NCBI GenBank assembly: GCA_023383795.1
Contig: JAHDYJ010000001.1
Coordinates: 95,266-159,265 of the forward strand
DNA: 64,000 bases
Direction of reading: 5' to 3'
DNA from: Burkholderiales bacterium
GTDB lineage: Bacteria; Pseudomonadota; Gammaproteobacteria; Burkholderiales; SG8-39
This document shows positions 5,948 through 13,499 of this stretch, piece after piece. How positions within the stretch are numbered: position 1 is the stretch's first letter; each line of letters opens with the position of its first letter. A model generated the notes under the pieces. That model searched no databases. It saw only the letters and a program-made list of their open reading frames with translations, and was not told the origin of the DNA. The position numbers and the translations under genes were made by a program.

Positions 5948-8530
5948 CTATTCCTTTCTCGAAGTGGCCGTGCCGCCCGCCCGCGCCGCCGCGCCTTCGC
6001 CCGCGAAGACCGCGCCGCGCTTCGCCTGCAGCTCCTCGTACAGCCGCCCGGCGATCAGCCGATGCGCCCGGGCGTTGGGATGCTGGTCCCACTCGGCCAG
6101 GCGGATCGCTCCGAGGTCCTGGCCCTGGTAGACGTCGCCGAGGTCGATGATCACGAACCCGGCGGCCTCGGCGGCGCGCACGGTCTGCGGCGTCTCCTCC
6201 TGCCAGGTGCCTTCCCGCACCTGCGGCAGGAAGATCCACACCGGCACGATGCCGCGGCGCCGGCACTCGTCGGCGATGCGCCCGTACACCGCCGCGAGGA
6301 TGTCGTCGTGGAAGGGCTGCAGCCGCCGCCGCGCCTCGGTCTCTTCCATCCCTTGCGCGACGCCGGCCTTCGCCACGATGGCCGCCAGCTCCGGGTAGGG
6401 GATCGCCGTGCCCGCGCGCGCGATCGCGGCGAGGTGCAGCGCCGACTGCGACGGCTCGCGGCCGACGGCGACGTAGAACACCGCGTGCGGGCCGAAGCCG
6501 AGCGCCTTCTCGAGCGCGACGAGCTGCTGCGGCGGGCGATAGCCCGGCACGCCGAAGTTGAGGATCTCGTAGCGGGCGGGCCCGGCGCCGCCGCGCTCGC
6601 GATTGAGCCGCTCCTCCAGCAGCGCCTCGAACGTCTCGCCGTCGCCGACGCCCCAGCCCATCACGTTGGACGGCCCCAGCAGCGCGACGCGGAAGGTCCC
6701 GGGCGCCGGCACGCGCTCGTAGTCCTGGTCGCGCATGCCCCAGCGGTTGATGGTGACCGGCCCGTACTCGGTCGAGGCGACGAACGAGGGGATGAGCTCG
6801 CCGCCGGCGAAGCCCCCGGTGTGGCGCTTCAGCGCGCCGAAGTTCACGTCGAGGAAGTTCTTCGGCTTCTGCGAGTAGACCTCCCAGAGCTGCGAGTTGA
6901 AGCGGTTCACCCGCAGGAGATCCTCGTAGTAGCCGCGGTCGAGCGCGGCGTTGTCGAGGCGGCTCAGCTGCCCCGAGCGCAGGGGCTGGATGTAGGTCGC
7001 GATGGTCGGGCCGAACTGCGTGTAGATGCCCTCGATGCCGACGACCAGCAGCAGTCCGAGGGTCACGGTGGGCTGGACCGCCTCGCGAATGCCGAAGGCG
7101 CGCTTTGCGCCCGGCCTCGGCTTCCTGCCGCCGCCCGCCGCCATCGCGCCCGCGGCCGCGCCGATCGCGATCGGGACGAGGAGCAGGAACGGCGAGGCGC
7201 CGTGGTCGGCGGCGAAGCCGCGGCCGACCGCGGACCAGAGCGAGAGCCAGGCGTCGAGCGAGTCGGCGGTCCAGAAGGACCACAGCGCGCAGATCACCGT
7301 GAACGTCAGCGCGGTCTTGAGCGAGACCGTCGAGAACGCGCGCCAGGACCAGCCGGTCGCGGCGAGCTTGCGCTCGCGGCCGTGCTTCACCTCGTAGAGC
7401 GAATTGACGACGACCAGCGCGCCGAGAATGGTCCAGAAGAGGATGTCCTGCCAGACGAAGAGCACCGTGCCGCGCAGCCAGAACCACTGGTACGCGTGCA
7501 GGAACCAGGTCATCAGGAACACGAACAGCGTGGCGAGGACGAGCGCCGCGGTGGTGCCGTACCGCCGCAGCCGGAAATAGGCCGGGTAGTAGAACACCTT
7601 CAGCATGAAGTCCTTCCAGTAGATGTTGATGCGGCGCCAGAAGTCGGTGAAGCTCGACGCGAAGAAGTACTTGTTGTGGGTCTCGGGGAGGCGAAAGCCG
7701 AAGAGGTAGAGCATCCCGACGATGAAGTGGAACTGGCCCGAGACGCGCAGGTACAGCAGGAAGTTCGACAGCAGGTACTGCGCGAGGTCGCCGGGGCCGT
7801 GGACTTCCGCCGGCGCGAGCGTGAAGTAGTAGTAGACGATGCGGTAGAGCAGCAGGTGCACCACGCCGCGTACCATCCAGTCGACGCCGGTCTGGTAGGT
7901 CTTGTAGGCGTCCTCGTCGAAGTAGTTCCGGCGGAACGTCTTGTAGTCGATCACCGGAAAGAGCGGGAAGCACGCGTTCGGCAGCATGAAGAAGTACGCC
8001 AGCGTGCGCGACGGCGACGCCGGCGCGGTCTCGTGCCGCAGGTCGTAGAGGTAGATGATCAGCCGGAACATGAACATCGAGCCGAGGATCGGCCAGATCG
8101 CCTCCGACCAGGGCGCCGGGAGCAGGCTCGCGCGCTGCGCGACGAGCACGGTGACCACGCCGAGGAGCAGCGCGATGCGCGTGCCGAACGCGAGCGGCAG
8201 GTGGCAGATGCCGACGAGCACGAGGCCGATGCCGACGAGCCACGCGCCGTGCTCGAGGCCGAGCACGAGCGCGATGCCGGCGAGCGAGAGCGCGAGGAAG
8301 AACGGCAGCCGGTAGCGCAGCGGCAGCACCGCGTGGAGCGCGAACCCGGCGAACGCGAGCAGCGACAGCCGCAGGAACGCGGCGCTCTCGATCTGGAACT
8401 GCCGCAGCACGAGCATGAGTAGCCCGAGCTGCGCGAGGACGACGAGGAGGCGCGTCGCGCTGATCCCGCCCGTTTCCTTCACCCCGTTCGTGCGCGGAGC
8501 GGCCGCGCTGCCTGGAACGGCGAGTTCCAT
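5948..8530 (-). CDS. MBOAT O-acyltransferase fused to an SGNH domain
   Basis: A protein of 860 residues. Residues 25-510 hold about 12 membrane segments and MBOAT features: FFMLPNACFPLFPVIDYKTF, FTDFWRRINIYWKDFM, and the probable catalytic His345 in TWFLHAYQWF. Residues 520-840 form a soluble part like an SGNH/GDSL esterase: block I as LLGPSNVMGWGV (Ser621, with Pro where GDS has Asp), NFGVPGYRPPQQL, and the terminal D815-x-H817 in DQHPNARAH. AlgI/AlgJ and DltB/DltD split these roles over two proteins. It is the first gene of the operon with the carrier, ligase and dehydrogenase. The inferred role is moving the carrier-bound acyl group across the membrane and onto a glycan hydroxyl. Confidence 0.8.
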   Translation of the reverse strand: MELAVPGSAAAPRTNGVKETGGISATRLLVVLAQLGLLMLVLRQFQIESAAFLRLSLLAFAGFALHAVLPLRYRLPFFLALSLAGIALVLGLEHGAWLVGIGLVLVGICHLPLAFGTRIALLLGVVTVLVAQRASLLPAPWSEAIWPILGSMFMFRLIIYLYDLRHETAPASPSRTLAYFFMLPNACFPLFPVIDYKTFRRNYFDEDAYKTYQTGVDWMVRGVVHLLLYRIVYYYFTLAPAEVHGPGDLAQYLLSNFLLYLRVSGQFHFIVGMLYLFGFRLPETHNKYFFASSFTDFWRRINIYWKDFMLKVFYYPAYFRLRRYGTTAALVLATLFVFLMTWFLHAYQWFWLRGTVLFVWQDILFWTILGALVVVNSLYEVKHGRERKLAATGWSWRAFSTVSLKTALTFTVICALWSFWTADSLDAWLSLWSAVGRGFAADHGASPFLLLVPIAIGAAAGAMAAGGGRKPRPGAKRAFGIREAVQPTVTLGLLLVVGIEGIYTQFGPTIATYIQPLRSGQLSRLDNAALDRGYYEDLLRVNRFNSQLWEVYSQKPKNFLDVNFGALKRHTGGFAGGELIPSFVASTEYGPVTINRWGMRDQDYERVPAPGTFRVALLGPSNVMGWGVGDGETFEALLEERLNRERGGAGPARYEILNFGVPGYRPPQQLVALEKALGFGPHAVFYVAVGREPSQSALHLAAIARAGTAIPYPELAAIVAKAGVAQGMEETEARRRLQPFHDDILAAVYGRIADECRRRGIVPVWIFLPQVREGTWQEETPQTVRAAEAAGFVIIDLGDVYQGQDLGAIRLAEWDQHPNARAHRLIAGRLYEELQAKRGAVFAGEGAAARAGGTATSRKE

Positions 8531-8621
8531 GCCTTGTCTTGCTCCCGGTATCGGCCCGGTTCCGGGCCAGTGTTGTAGGTATGGAGTTCCCGAGCCGCTG
8601 TTCGGCTAGGGCGATCGGAGT

Positions 8622-8636
8622 GTCGGCATGCTTGAC
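8622..8636 (+). promoter_or_regulatory. GTCGG-N6-TGAC box (variant PrsR-type site)
   Basis: GTCGGCATGCTTGAC lies between the divergent acyltransferase operon and the HprK-like gene. A weak GG-N10-GC element (GG at 8725, GC at 8737) follows towards the kinase gene. No sigma-54 element was found towards the acyltransferase operon. Confidence 0.4.
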
Positions 8637-8757
8637 AACTATACGCCTCGGTTCAGGGCGCGCGTATTACGACGCGGCCGCAGGAGAGAAAAAGACTTAA
8701 GCTTCAGCGTGGTAGCGAGATAACGGTTCGGGTCCTGCGATCAATCGAGCAAAAGTC

Positions 8758-9732
8758 GTGCACGCATCCACCTTGCCGGAGAACGGCGCGTACCGTCGTC
8801 TCCCGACGACAATCGGCGAAGCCGGGAGCCGTGAGTTGCGTGCACGCCTCGCGGGCGAGGGCCTCGCCCTCGATTTCGGCCTCGCTCGCGCGCGGGTGCG
8901 CGCGGACGCGCCGGGGGTGGCGGAAGCGCTCGGCATCGTCTACTCCGCGTTTCCGCTCGTGCCGGCCGAGGGCTTCTTCGACGTCACCGCGAGCCTCGTT
9001 CGCCCGCGCGGCCTGCGGCGCTACTGGCGAGCGCAGGTGAGCTTCCGGCTCGATGGCGAGGAGCCGTTCGAGCCCTTCCCCGCCGACACCCACCTGCCCC
9101 TTCTCGAGTGGGGCATGAACTGGGCGATCGCGCACCGCTTCAACCGGCATCTGCTGCTGCACGCGGGCGTCGTCGAGCGCGACGGCGCCGCGGTGCTGCT
9201 GCCCGCGCTGCCGGGCTCGGGCAAGAGCACGCTCACGGCGGCGCTCGCGAACCGCGGGTTCCGGCTGCTCTCGGACGAGTTCGGCGTCGTGCGGCTCGCG
9301 GACGCGGCGCTCTTGCCGCTCCTGCGCCCCACCGCGCTCAAGAACGAGTCGATCGAGGTGATGCGCCGCTTCGCGCCGGGCGCGGTGCTCGGGCCCGCGT
9401 TCCCCAAGACGCGCAAGGGCACGGTCGCGCATCTCGCGCCCGGCGCCGAGAGCGTCGCGAAGCGCAACATGCCGGCGCGCGCGGCGCTGATCCTGTTTCC
9501 GAACTTCGTGCGCGGCGCGGGCACCGAGCTCGAGCCGATCCCGAAGTCGCGCGCGTTCCTGAAGCTCTCGACGAACTCGTTCAACTACGAGCTCCTCGGC
9601 CCCGAGGCGTTCGACGCCGTGACGAAGCTCGTCGGCGCGTGCGCGTGCTACCGGCTGCGCTTCGGAGATCTCGAGGAGGCGGTGGGGAGGATCCGGGCGC
9701 TGCTCGTCGAAACACCTGCAGCCGCGCCCTGA
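8758..9732 (+). CDS. HprK-related kinase A
   Basis: About 324 residues from a GTG. A P-loop LPGSGKST lies at residues 151-158, followed by LLSDEFGVVRL, resembling the HPr kinase core. The region before it is the family-typical N-terminal domain (TIGEAGSRELRARLAGEGLALDFG). This HprK-related A family travels with a PqqD-like protein and a nucleotidyltransferase, both present nearby. There is no HPr gene in the window, so the phospho-acceptor is unknown. No ribosome site precedes the GTG, so the true start could lie a few codons downstream. A variant PrsR-type box lies 122 bases upstream. Confidence 0.8.
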   Translation: MHASTLPENGAYRRLPTTIGEAGSRELRARLAGEGLALDFGLARARVRADAPGVAEALGIVYSAFPLVPAEGFFDVTASLVRPRGLRRYWRAQVSFRLDGEEPFEPFPADTHLPLLEWGMNWAIAHRFNRHLLLHAGVVERDGAAVLLPALPGSGKSTLTAALANRGFRLLSDEFGVVRLADAALLPLLRPTALKNESIEVMRRFAPGAVLGPAFPKTRKGTVAHLAPGAESVAKRNMPARAALILFPNFVRGAGTELEPIPKSRAFLKLSTNSFNYELLGPEAFDAVTKLVGACACYRLRFGDLEEAVGRIRALLVETPAAAP

Positions 9733-9781
9733 CGATCCCGCTTGGCCCCCAAGCGCGACGGCGATGCGCCAAGGCGGCAGC

Positions 9782-10213
9782 TCAGTCCCCGACCGGATTG
9801 ATGCAGGCGACGCCGGCGAACCGGCGGAAATCGTTGTCCGCGGTCGCGATGGTGCAGCCGTGCTCCAGCGCGACGGCCGCGAGGTGCGCATCGGCGGTCA
9901 GGTTGCCGGCCGTTCCGCTCGATCGAAGCAGACTGCGCAGCACGGGCCAGTGGTTCTCGCCCGGCGCGACGGCCTCGACGTAGGGCTGGCCGAGCCACGA
10001 TTCGACGTAGGCGATCGCATCGTCCGGAGGAAGCGGTCGGCGCAGGATGCCGCTTCGCGTGGTGATGCGCAGGAAGGCGAGGATGACCGCCCACGGCAAC
10101 CCCACCCGGGTATCGCCGGAGAGGGTTTCCTCCAGCCAGCGCCGCGCGCGCGCGTGATGCGGCGAGTCGGCGTCGACGGCGTAGATGAGCAGGTTCGCGT
10201 CGAGGAGGATCAC
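9782..10213 (-). CDS. vapC: PIN-domain toxin, VapC family
   Basis: A protein of 143 residues starting at GTG. It has PIN-type acidic residues: MILLDANLLIYAVD at the N-terminus, then NLTADAHLAAVALEHG and IATADNDFRRF at the C-terminus. Such proteins are Mg-dependent ribonucleases that stop translation when freed from their antitoxin. The start overlaps the antitoxin stop by 4 bases (GTGA), the usual coupled arrangement. Confidence 0.85.
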   Translation of the reverse strand: MILLDANLLIYAVDADSPHHARARRWLEETLSGDTRVGLPWAVILAFLRITTRSGILRRPLPPDDAIAYVESWLGQPYVEAVAPGENHWPVLRSLLRSSGTAGNLTADAHLAAVALEHGCTIATADNDFRRFAGVACINPVGD

Positions 10214-10479
10214 TTGCGCAGCTCGAGCTTGCGCGCGATCTCCTCGTCCTCGAGCGCCGCGGCGAGCCTCAGGGCCTTCGTCAGGTCGACGCCCGGCATC
10301 ACGCCGCCAAGCGATGCGGGTTTGAGGCGATAGGGGCGCGCCTTGGGCGGCGCCTCGCGCGCAGCGAGGCCCGCTTCGAGCGTTTCGTTCACGACCTGCT
10401 TGAACGGCCTGCCCGAGCGATGGGCGATGGCCTTCAGCGCCTTGGCGATCCGATCGTCGAGGGTCAGTGTGGTTCTCAT
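10210..10479 (-). CDS. vapB: Ribbon-helix-helix antitoxin, VapB-like
   Basis: About 89 residues beginning MRTTLTLDDRIAKALKAIA, a ribbon-helix-helix DNA-binding start, with a C-terminal toxin-binding tail rich in Leu, Arg and Glu. A perfect TATAAT on the minus strand (10492-10487) lies 7 bases before this ATG, so the mRNA may be leaderless. That makes the ATG at 10488, which overlaps the -10 box, unlikely as start. It is expected to neutralise the adjacent VapC and repress its own promoter. Confidence 0.8.
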   Translation of the reverse strand: MRTTLTLDDRIAKALKAIAHRSGRPFKQVVNETLEAGLAAREAPPKARPYRLKPASLGGVMPGVDLTKALRLAAALEDEEIARKLELRK

Positions 10480-10486
10480 GCGAGGC

Positions 10487-10530
10487 ATTATAGCATCAAT
10501 CCATCAAACGTTGAGACATCAAAGCATCGT
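10487..10530 (-). promoter_or_regulatory. vapBC promoter and putative operator
   Basis: TATAAT (complement of 10487-10492) is preceded by four spaced copies of the hexamer-like unit TTGATG/TTTGATG/GATGCT. These are candidate binding sites for the ribbon-helix-helix antitoxin. Confidence 0.5.
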
Positions 10531-10568
10531 TTCGGCAAGCAGGTGGCGTGTCCTCCGGCGACACCCCT

Positions 10569-10583
10569 GTCGGAATGCTTTAC
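10569..10583 (+). promoter_or_regulatory. GTCGG-N6-TTAC box (candidate PrsR site)
   Basis: GTCGGAATGCTTTAC, 77 bases upstream of a sigma-54 element and 166 bases upstream of a PEP-CTERM start. With flanks it reads TGT-N11-ACA, an imperfect dyad. Confidence 0.65.
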
Positions 10584-10659
10584 AGCCGGCTGCCGGGACC
10601 GAGCGTCGAGAGCCGCCTCATGCATTCAACATATTGAAGGGTCGTGCAAATATTCCCGA

Positions 10660-10675
10660 CGGCAGGTTGCTTGCT
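10660..10675 (+). promoter_or_regulatory. Sigma-54 (-24/-12) promoter
   Basis: CGGCAGGTTGCTTGCT has GG and GC 10 bases apart and ends in TTGCT. It drives the PEP-CTERM gene at 10749. Confidence 0.6.
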
Positions 10676-10748
10676 TGGTTTCGTGTTCGGTCCTGGCGCC
10701 AGGCTGCAGACGCGCTCAGATCGCTGTGACATCCGTGGGGAGAAAGCG

Positions 10749-11660
10749 ATGAGACGGTCTCTGCTTCTGGCAAGCGCGGTGGCTGCCTTTGCCTGTGCGC
10801 AGGTCACCCAGGCCGGCGTCGTCCAGGTGATGACGCCGATCACGGTGTTCGACGGCACGGGCACCGGGAGCGTCCCGCTCGCCTCCGACCCCGGCAACGC
10901 GCTCGGCGACAGCGTCGACGGCTACGGCTTCGTCGACGCGACGGCGACGATCAGCGCGTCGCCGACCGAGTCGTCCGGCGGCGTGACCACGATCGGCTTC
11001 GACGTGTCGACGCTGATGGTGAGCGTGAGCAGCGTGTTCACGCTGCACCTCGACCTCGCGCTCGAGGATGCGGATGCCCGCGCCGGCCGCGACTTCGCCA
11101 CCGGCTCGCCGGTGACGCCCACGCGCCTCTCGCCGCTCGTGATCGAGATCGCGGGCGAGCTCGACCTCCTCGCGCTGCTGGACGCGCTCGCCGCGCTCCC
11201 GGGCGACGCGACCGAGGCCGAGCAGTACAACGCGATCCTCGCCGCGGCGGCGGCGACGGCCACCGTCACGCACACGATCACGGACGCGAAGTACGCGCTC
11301 GGCGTCGACGTCAACGGCAACGGCACGTCGGACGTGATGACGCTCGGCACCACCGATCTCGATACGACCGCCCTCGAGCTGGATTTCACCGACGGCGACC
11401 TCGAGGCGCTGGTGACCGCGATCCTCGATGGCACGCTGACCGACCCGCTCGTGATCGAGGCCGGCGTCAGCGTCGCCGGACTCGGTCTCACGTTCATGGG
11501 CGACGTGTTCGACGAGACGGCCGACCCGCCTTTCTCGATCAGCTTCGTCGACGTGACGATCGCGAGCGACGCGGCGAGCGTGCCCGAGCCCTCGAGCCTG
11601 CCCCTGCTGCTCGCGGCCGGCCTGGGGCTCATCCTGCTGGCGCGGCGGCGCGCAAGGTAA
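10749..11660 (+). CDS. PEP-CTERM sorting-signal protein
   Basis: A protein of 303 residues. It has a Sec signal peptide (MRRSLLLASAVAAFACAQVTQAG), an Asp/Thr/Ser-rich, low-Lys extracellular body, and the C-terminal signal VPEPSS, then a Leu-rich helix, then ARRRAR. Exosortase recognises that tail and cleaves near the PEP motif as the protein is exported to the EPS-rich surface. The body contains many T-x-T and D-x-D stretches and I recognise no domain in it. The ATG at 10749 follows GGGGAGA. A GTG at 10644 lies upstream of the mapped sigma-54 element, so it cannot be used from that promoter. Confidence 0.85.
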   Translation: MRRSLLLASAVAAFACAQVTQAGVVQVMTPITVFDGTGTGSVPLASDPGNALGDSVDGYGFVDATATISASPTESSGGVTTIGFDVSTLMVSVSSVFTLHLDLALEDADARAGRDFATGSPVTPTRLSPLVIEIAGELDLLALLDALAALPGDATEAEQYNAILAAAAATATVTHTITDAKYALGVDVNGNGTSDVMTLGTTDLDTTALELDFTDGDLEALVTAILDGTLTDPLVIEAGVSVAGLGLTFMGDVFDETADPPFSISFVDVTIASDAASVPEPSSLPLLLAAGLGLILLARRRAR

Positions 11661-11680
11661 AAAGTCGTAACGCGGCCGGT

Positions 11681-11827
11681 CTTCGCCGCTGCCGTCGTGC
11701 CGGTGTCCAGGTCGGCACCGTCGACGCCCTCCTCGCGCAGCTCCTCGTTCGCCATCGCCTGACGATCGACGATGACCTCGTGCGCGCTGCGGCGCACTGC
11801 CCGTCGCGGGTGTGGCGGAGAAGCTGA
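11681..11827 (+). pseudogene. Remnant of a PIN-domain (VapC-like) gene C-terminus
   Basis: A start-less plus frame reads LRRCRRAGVQVGTVDALLAQ, then LLVRHRLTIDDD and AAAHCPSRVWRRS, then a stop. This is the C-terminal pattern of PIN toxins (GVQVGTVDALLAQL ... RH-L ... DF ... A-H-PLRVW) with the LLTTD segment partly lost. No promoter, start or N-terminal half is present between the PEP-CTERM stop and the next gene, so it is a decayed fragment. It is short, and the assignment rests on pattern alone. Confidence 0.45.
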
Positions 11828-11874
11828 GAATTCCTGACGCGGGGCGCGGCCCACCCCGGCACTAGAATCGCGTG

Positions 11875-12975
11875 ATGTCCCGAGAGCGCCCGCCGGGCAG
11901 CGCACCCGTTCGATCCCTGCTCGATATGCTCGCCGCGCCCGAAAGCGCGCGGTCGCTGACGCTCGCGGAGTGGGATGCGCTGGTGCGCGTGGCGCGCGCG
12001 GCGCGGGTGCTCGGGCAGCTGCGCGTGCGCCTCGAGCGCGCGGGCGCGCTCGCGGAGGTGCCGGATCAGGTGCGCCTGCATCTCGACTCCGAGCGCACGC
12101 TCGCGCGCCATCGCGGACAGATGGTGCGCTGGGAGCTCGAGTGCATCGCGCGCGCGCTCGAAGGGTTTCCCGCGCCGCTCGTGCTGCTGAAGGGCGCGGC
12201 GTACGTCGCGCAGGGCTTCGCCTTCGCCGAGGGCCGCCTGCCCTCCGACGTCGATCTCATGGTTCCGCGCGCCGCGCTCGACGCGGCCGAGCGCGCGCTC
12301 GTCGCGGCCGGCTGGCGGATGGAGCAGCTCGATCCCTACGACGAGCGCTACTACCGCGAGTGGAGCCACGAGCTGCCGCCGATGCGCTACCCGGAGCATC
12401 CGCTCGAGCTCGACCTGCATCACACGATCCTGCCGCTCACCGGGCGCGCGCGGCCGGATGCGGCGGCGCTCTTCGCCGACGCGATGCCTCTCGCCGACTC
12501 GCCGTTTCGCGTGCTGTGCCCGGCCGACCAGGTGCTGCACGCGTGCGCGCAGCTCTTCCAGGATTCCGACTGCGCCGGGCGGCTGCGCGACCTCGTCGAC
12601 ATCGACGCGCTCATCGGGGAGCTTCGCGCGGCCGACCGGTTCTGGGAGCGGCTCGCCGAGCGCGCGAAGCTGCACGGGCTCGAGCGCCCGCTCGCGTACG
12701 CGCTGCGCTACGCGCAGCGGTTTCTCGGCACGGCTCTGCCCGACGAGTTTCTCGGCCCGCCGCGCATCCCGCGATTGCCGATGGATCGCCTGGTCCCGCT
12801 CGCGCTGCTGCCGACGCATCCCGACGGCGCATCGCCGCTCGCGGTTCGCGGCGCGCGTCTCGCGCTATTCGTGCGCTCGCACTGGCTGCGCATGCCGCCC
12901 GCGCTGCTCGCGCGACACGCACTCACGAAGCTGTGGCGCGCGCTGCGCCCGTCGGAGGCCTCGGGCGGCGAGTAG
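11875..12975 (+). CDS. Nucleotidyltransferase family protein (HPr-rel-A associated)
   Basis: About 366 residues. The core resembles NTP_transf_5-type proteins: LVLLKGAAYVAQGF, then PSDVDLMVP with the D-x-D metal pair, and later HPLELDLHHTILP. Members are found next to HprK-related kinase A and the PqqD-like protein, both present here. The target is unknown. GTG at 11872 directly precedes the ATG, so either could be used. The C-terminal half is helical with many Leu/Arg and contains the conserved DLVDIDALIGEL. Confidence 0.75.
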   Translation: MSRERPPGSAPVRSLLDMLAAPESARSLTLAEWDALVRVARAARVLGQLRVRLERAGALAEVPDQVRLHLDSERTLARHRGQMVRWELECIARALEGFPAPLVLLKGAAYVAQGFAFAEGRLPSDVDLMVPRAALDAAERALVAAGWRMEQLDPYDERYYREWSHELPPMRYPEHPLELDLHHTILPLTGRARPDAAALFADAMPLADSPFRVLCPADQVLHACAQLFQDSDCAGRLRDLVDIDALIGELRAADRFWERLAERAKLHGLERPLAYALRYAQRFLGTALPDEFLGPPRIPRLPMDRLVPLALLPTHPDGASPLAVRGARLALFVRSHWLRMPPALLARHALTKLWRALRPSEASGGE

Positions 12976-13499
12976 CGGGCCGCCCGTCGCTGTCGGGACC
13001 TCCCGACTCCCGCTAGCACCCGGGCGCCGGGCCACTGTGTGAACTAGTTGGCATTTCGTTCACTGTCGGTGGGTTTAACAATCTTTGACATTCCAGAGGC
13101 AATCGCTGTGCCATTCTTCGGTCGTGCCGGGACGCAATGGCACTTCGGTTCAGCCGGGCGTCGAACGGCTCGCGGGATCGAGGCAGGAGCAGAAATTGCA
13201 CGAATGAAGCGCAGGCGTCGGGGTTCCAGCGCGGAGCCCGACTGAGGACGACGCGGCCCGCAATCCGGGCGCGTCCGGCGCAGCCGGTAGGCTGGCCCCC
13301 AAAACTACAACAACACGACGGCAGGACGCGGACCAGAGTGCGCGCAGGCGCACAGGGGAGGGATTTCGCGTCCTCGCGGCGGGGCAAGGGCCTCCTGCGC
13401 GGGCGGCGGTGCGTTTCGGGACGCTTCGTGCACGGCGCGCTGTAACTGTGCGGCGGTACAAGCAGGGACAACCCCTGGTACTCGATTGGAGAGAGAACG
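12976..13499. other. 524-bp intergenic region with long leader
   Basis: No gene is supported here. It holds a PrsR-type box variant at 13065-13079, a TGGCAC -24-like element at 13138-13143 without a proper TTGC -12 element, and the ribosome site (GGAGAGAG) for the TTG start at 13500. The remaining 350 or so bases are an unusually long leader with no structure I could assign. Confidence 0.5.
13065..13079 (+). promoter_or_regulatory. GTCGG-N6-TAAC box (variant PrsR-type site)
   Basis: GTCGGTGGGTTTAAC, flanked to give TGT-N11-ACA. It lies 421 bases before the sugar transferase start. Confidence 0.45.

Noticed and set aside
5705-8422. 905-codon plus-strand frame
   Set aside because: A shadow of the MBOAT gene: low-complexity Arg/Ala/Val/Asp composition and no domain.
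8632-8670. TTGACA as a sigma-70 -35 box for the HprK-like gene
   Set aside because: No -10-like hexamer at 16-18 bases; the nearest (TATTAC) is 27 bases away. The TTGAC is better explained as part of the PrsR-type box variant.
10644-10748. N-terminal extension of the PEP-CTERM protein from a GTG
   Set aside because: It lies upstream of the mapped sigma-54 element, would mask the signal peptide, and the ATG at 10749 has a good ribosome site.
10716-11905. Two minus-strand frames across the PEP-CTERM gene
   Set aside because: Low-complexity Arg/Ser/Val shadow frames with no motifs, opposite a gene with a signal peptide and sorting tail.
13013-13471. Minus-strand frame in the gap before the sugar transferase
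   Set aside because: Arg/Ser/Pro-rich, no ribosome site, no recognisable pattern. The region carries regulatory elements instead.
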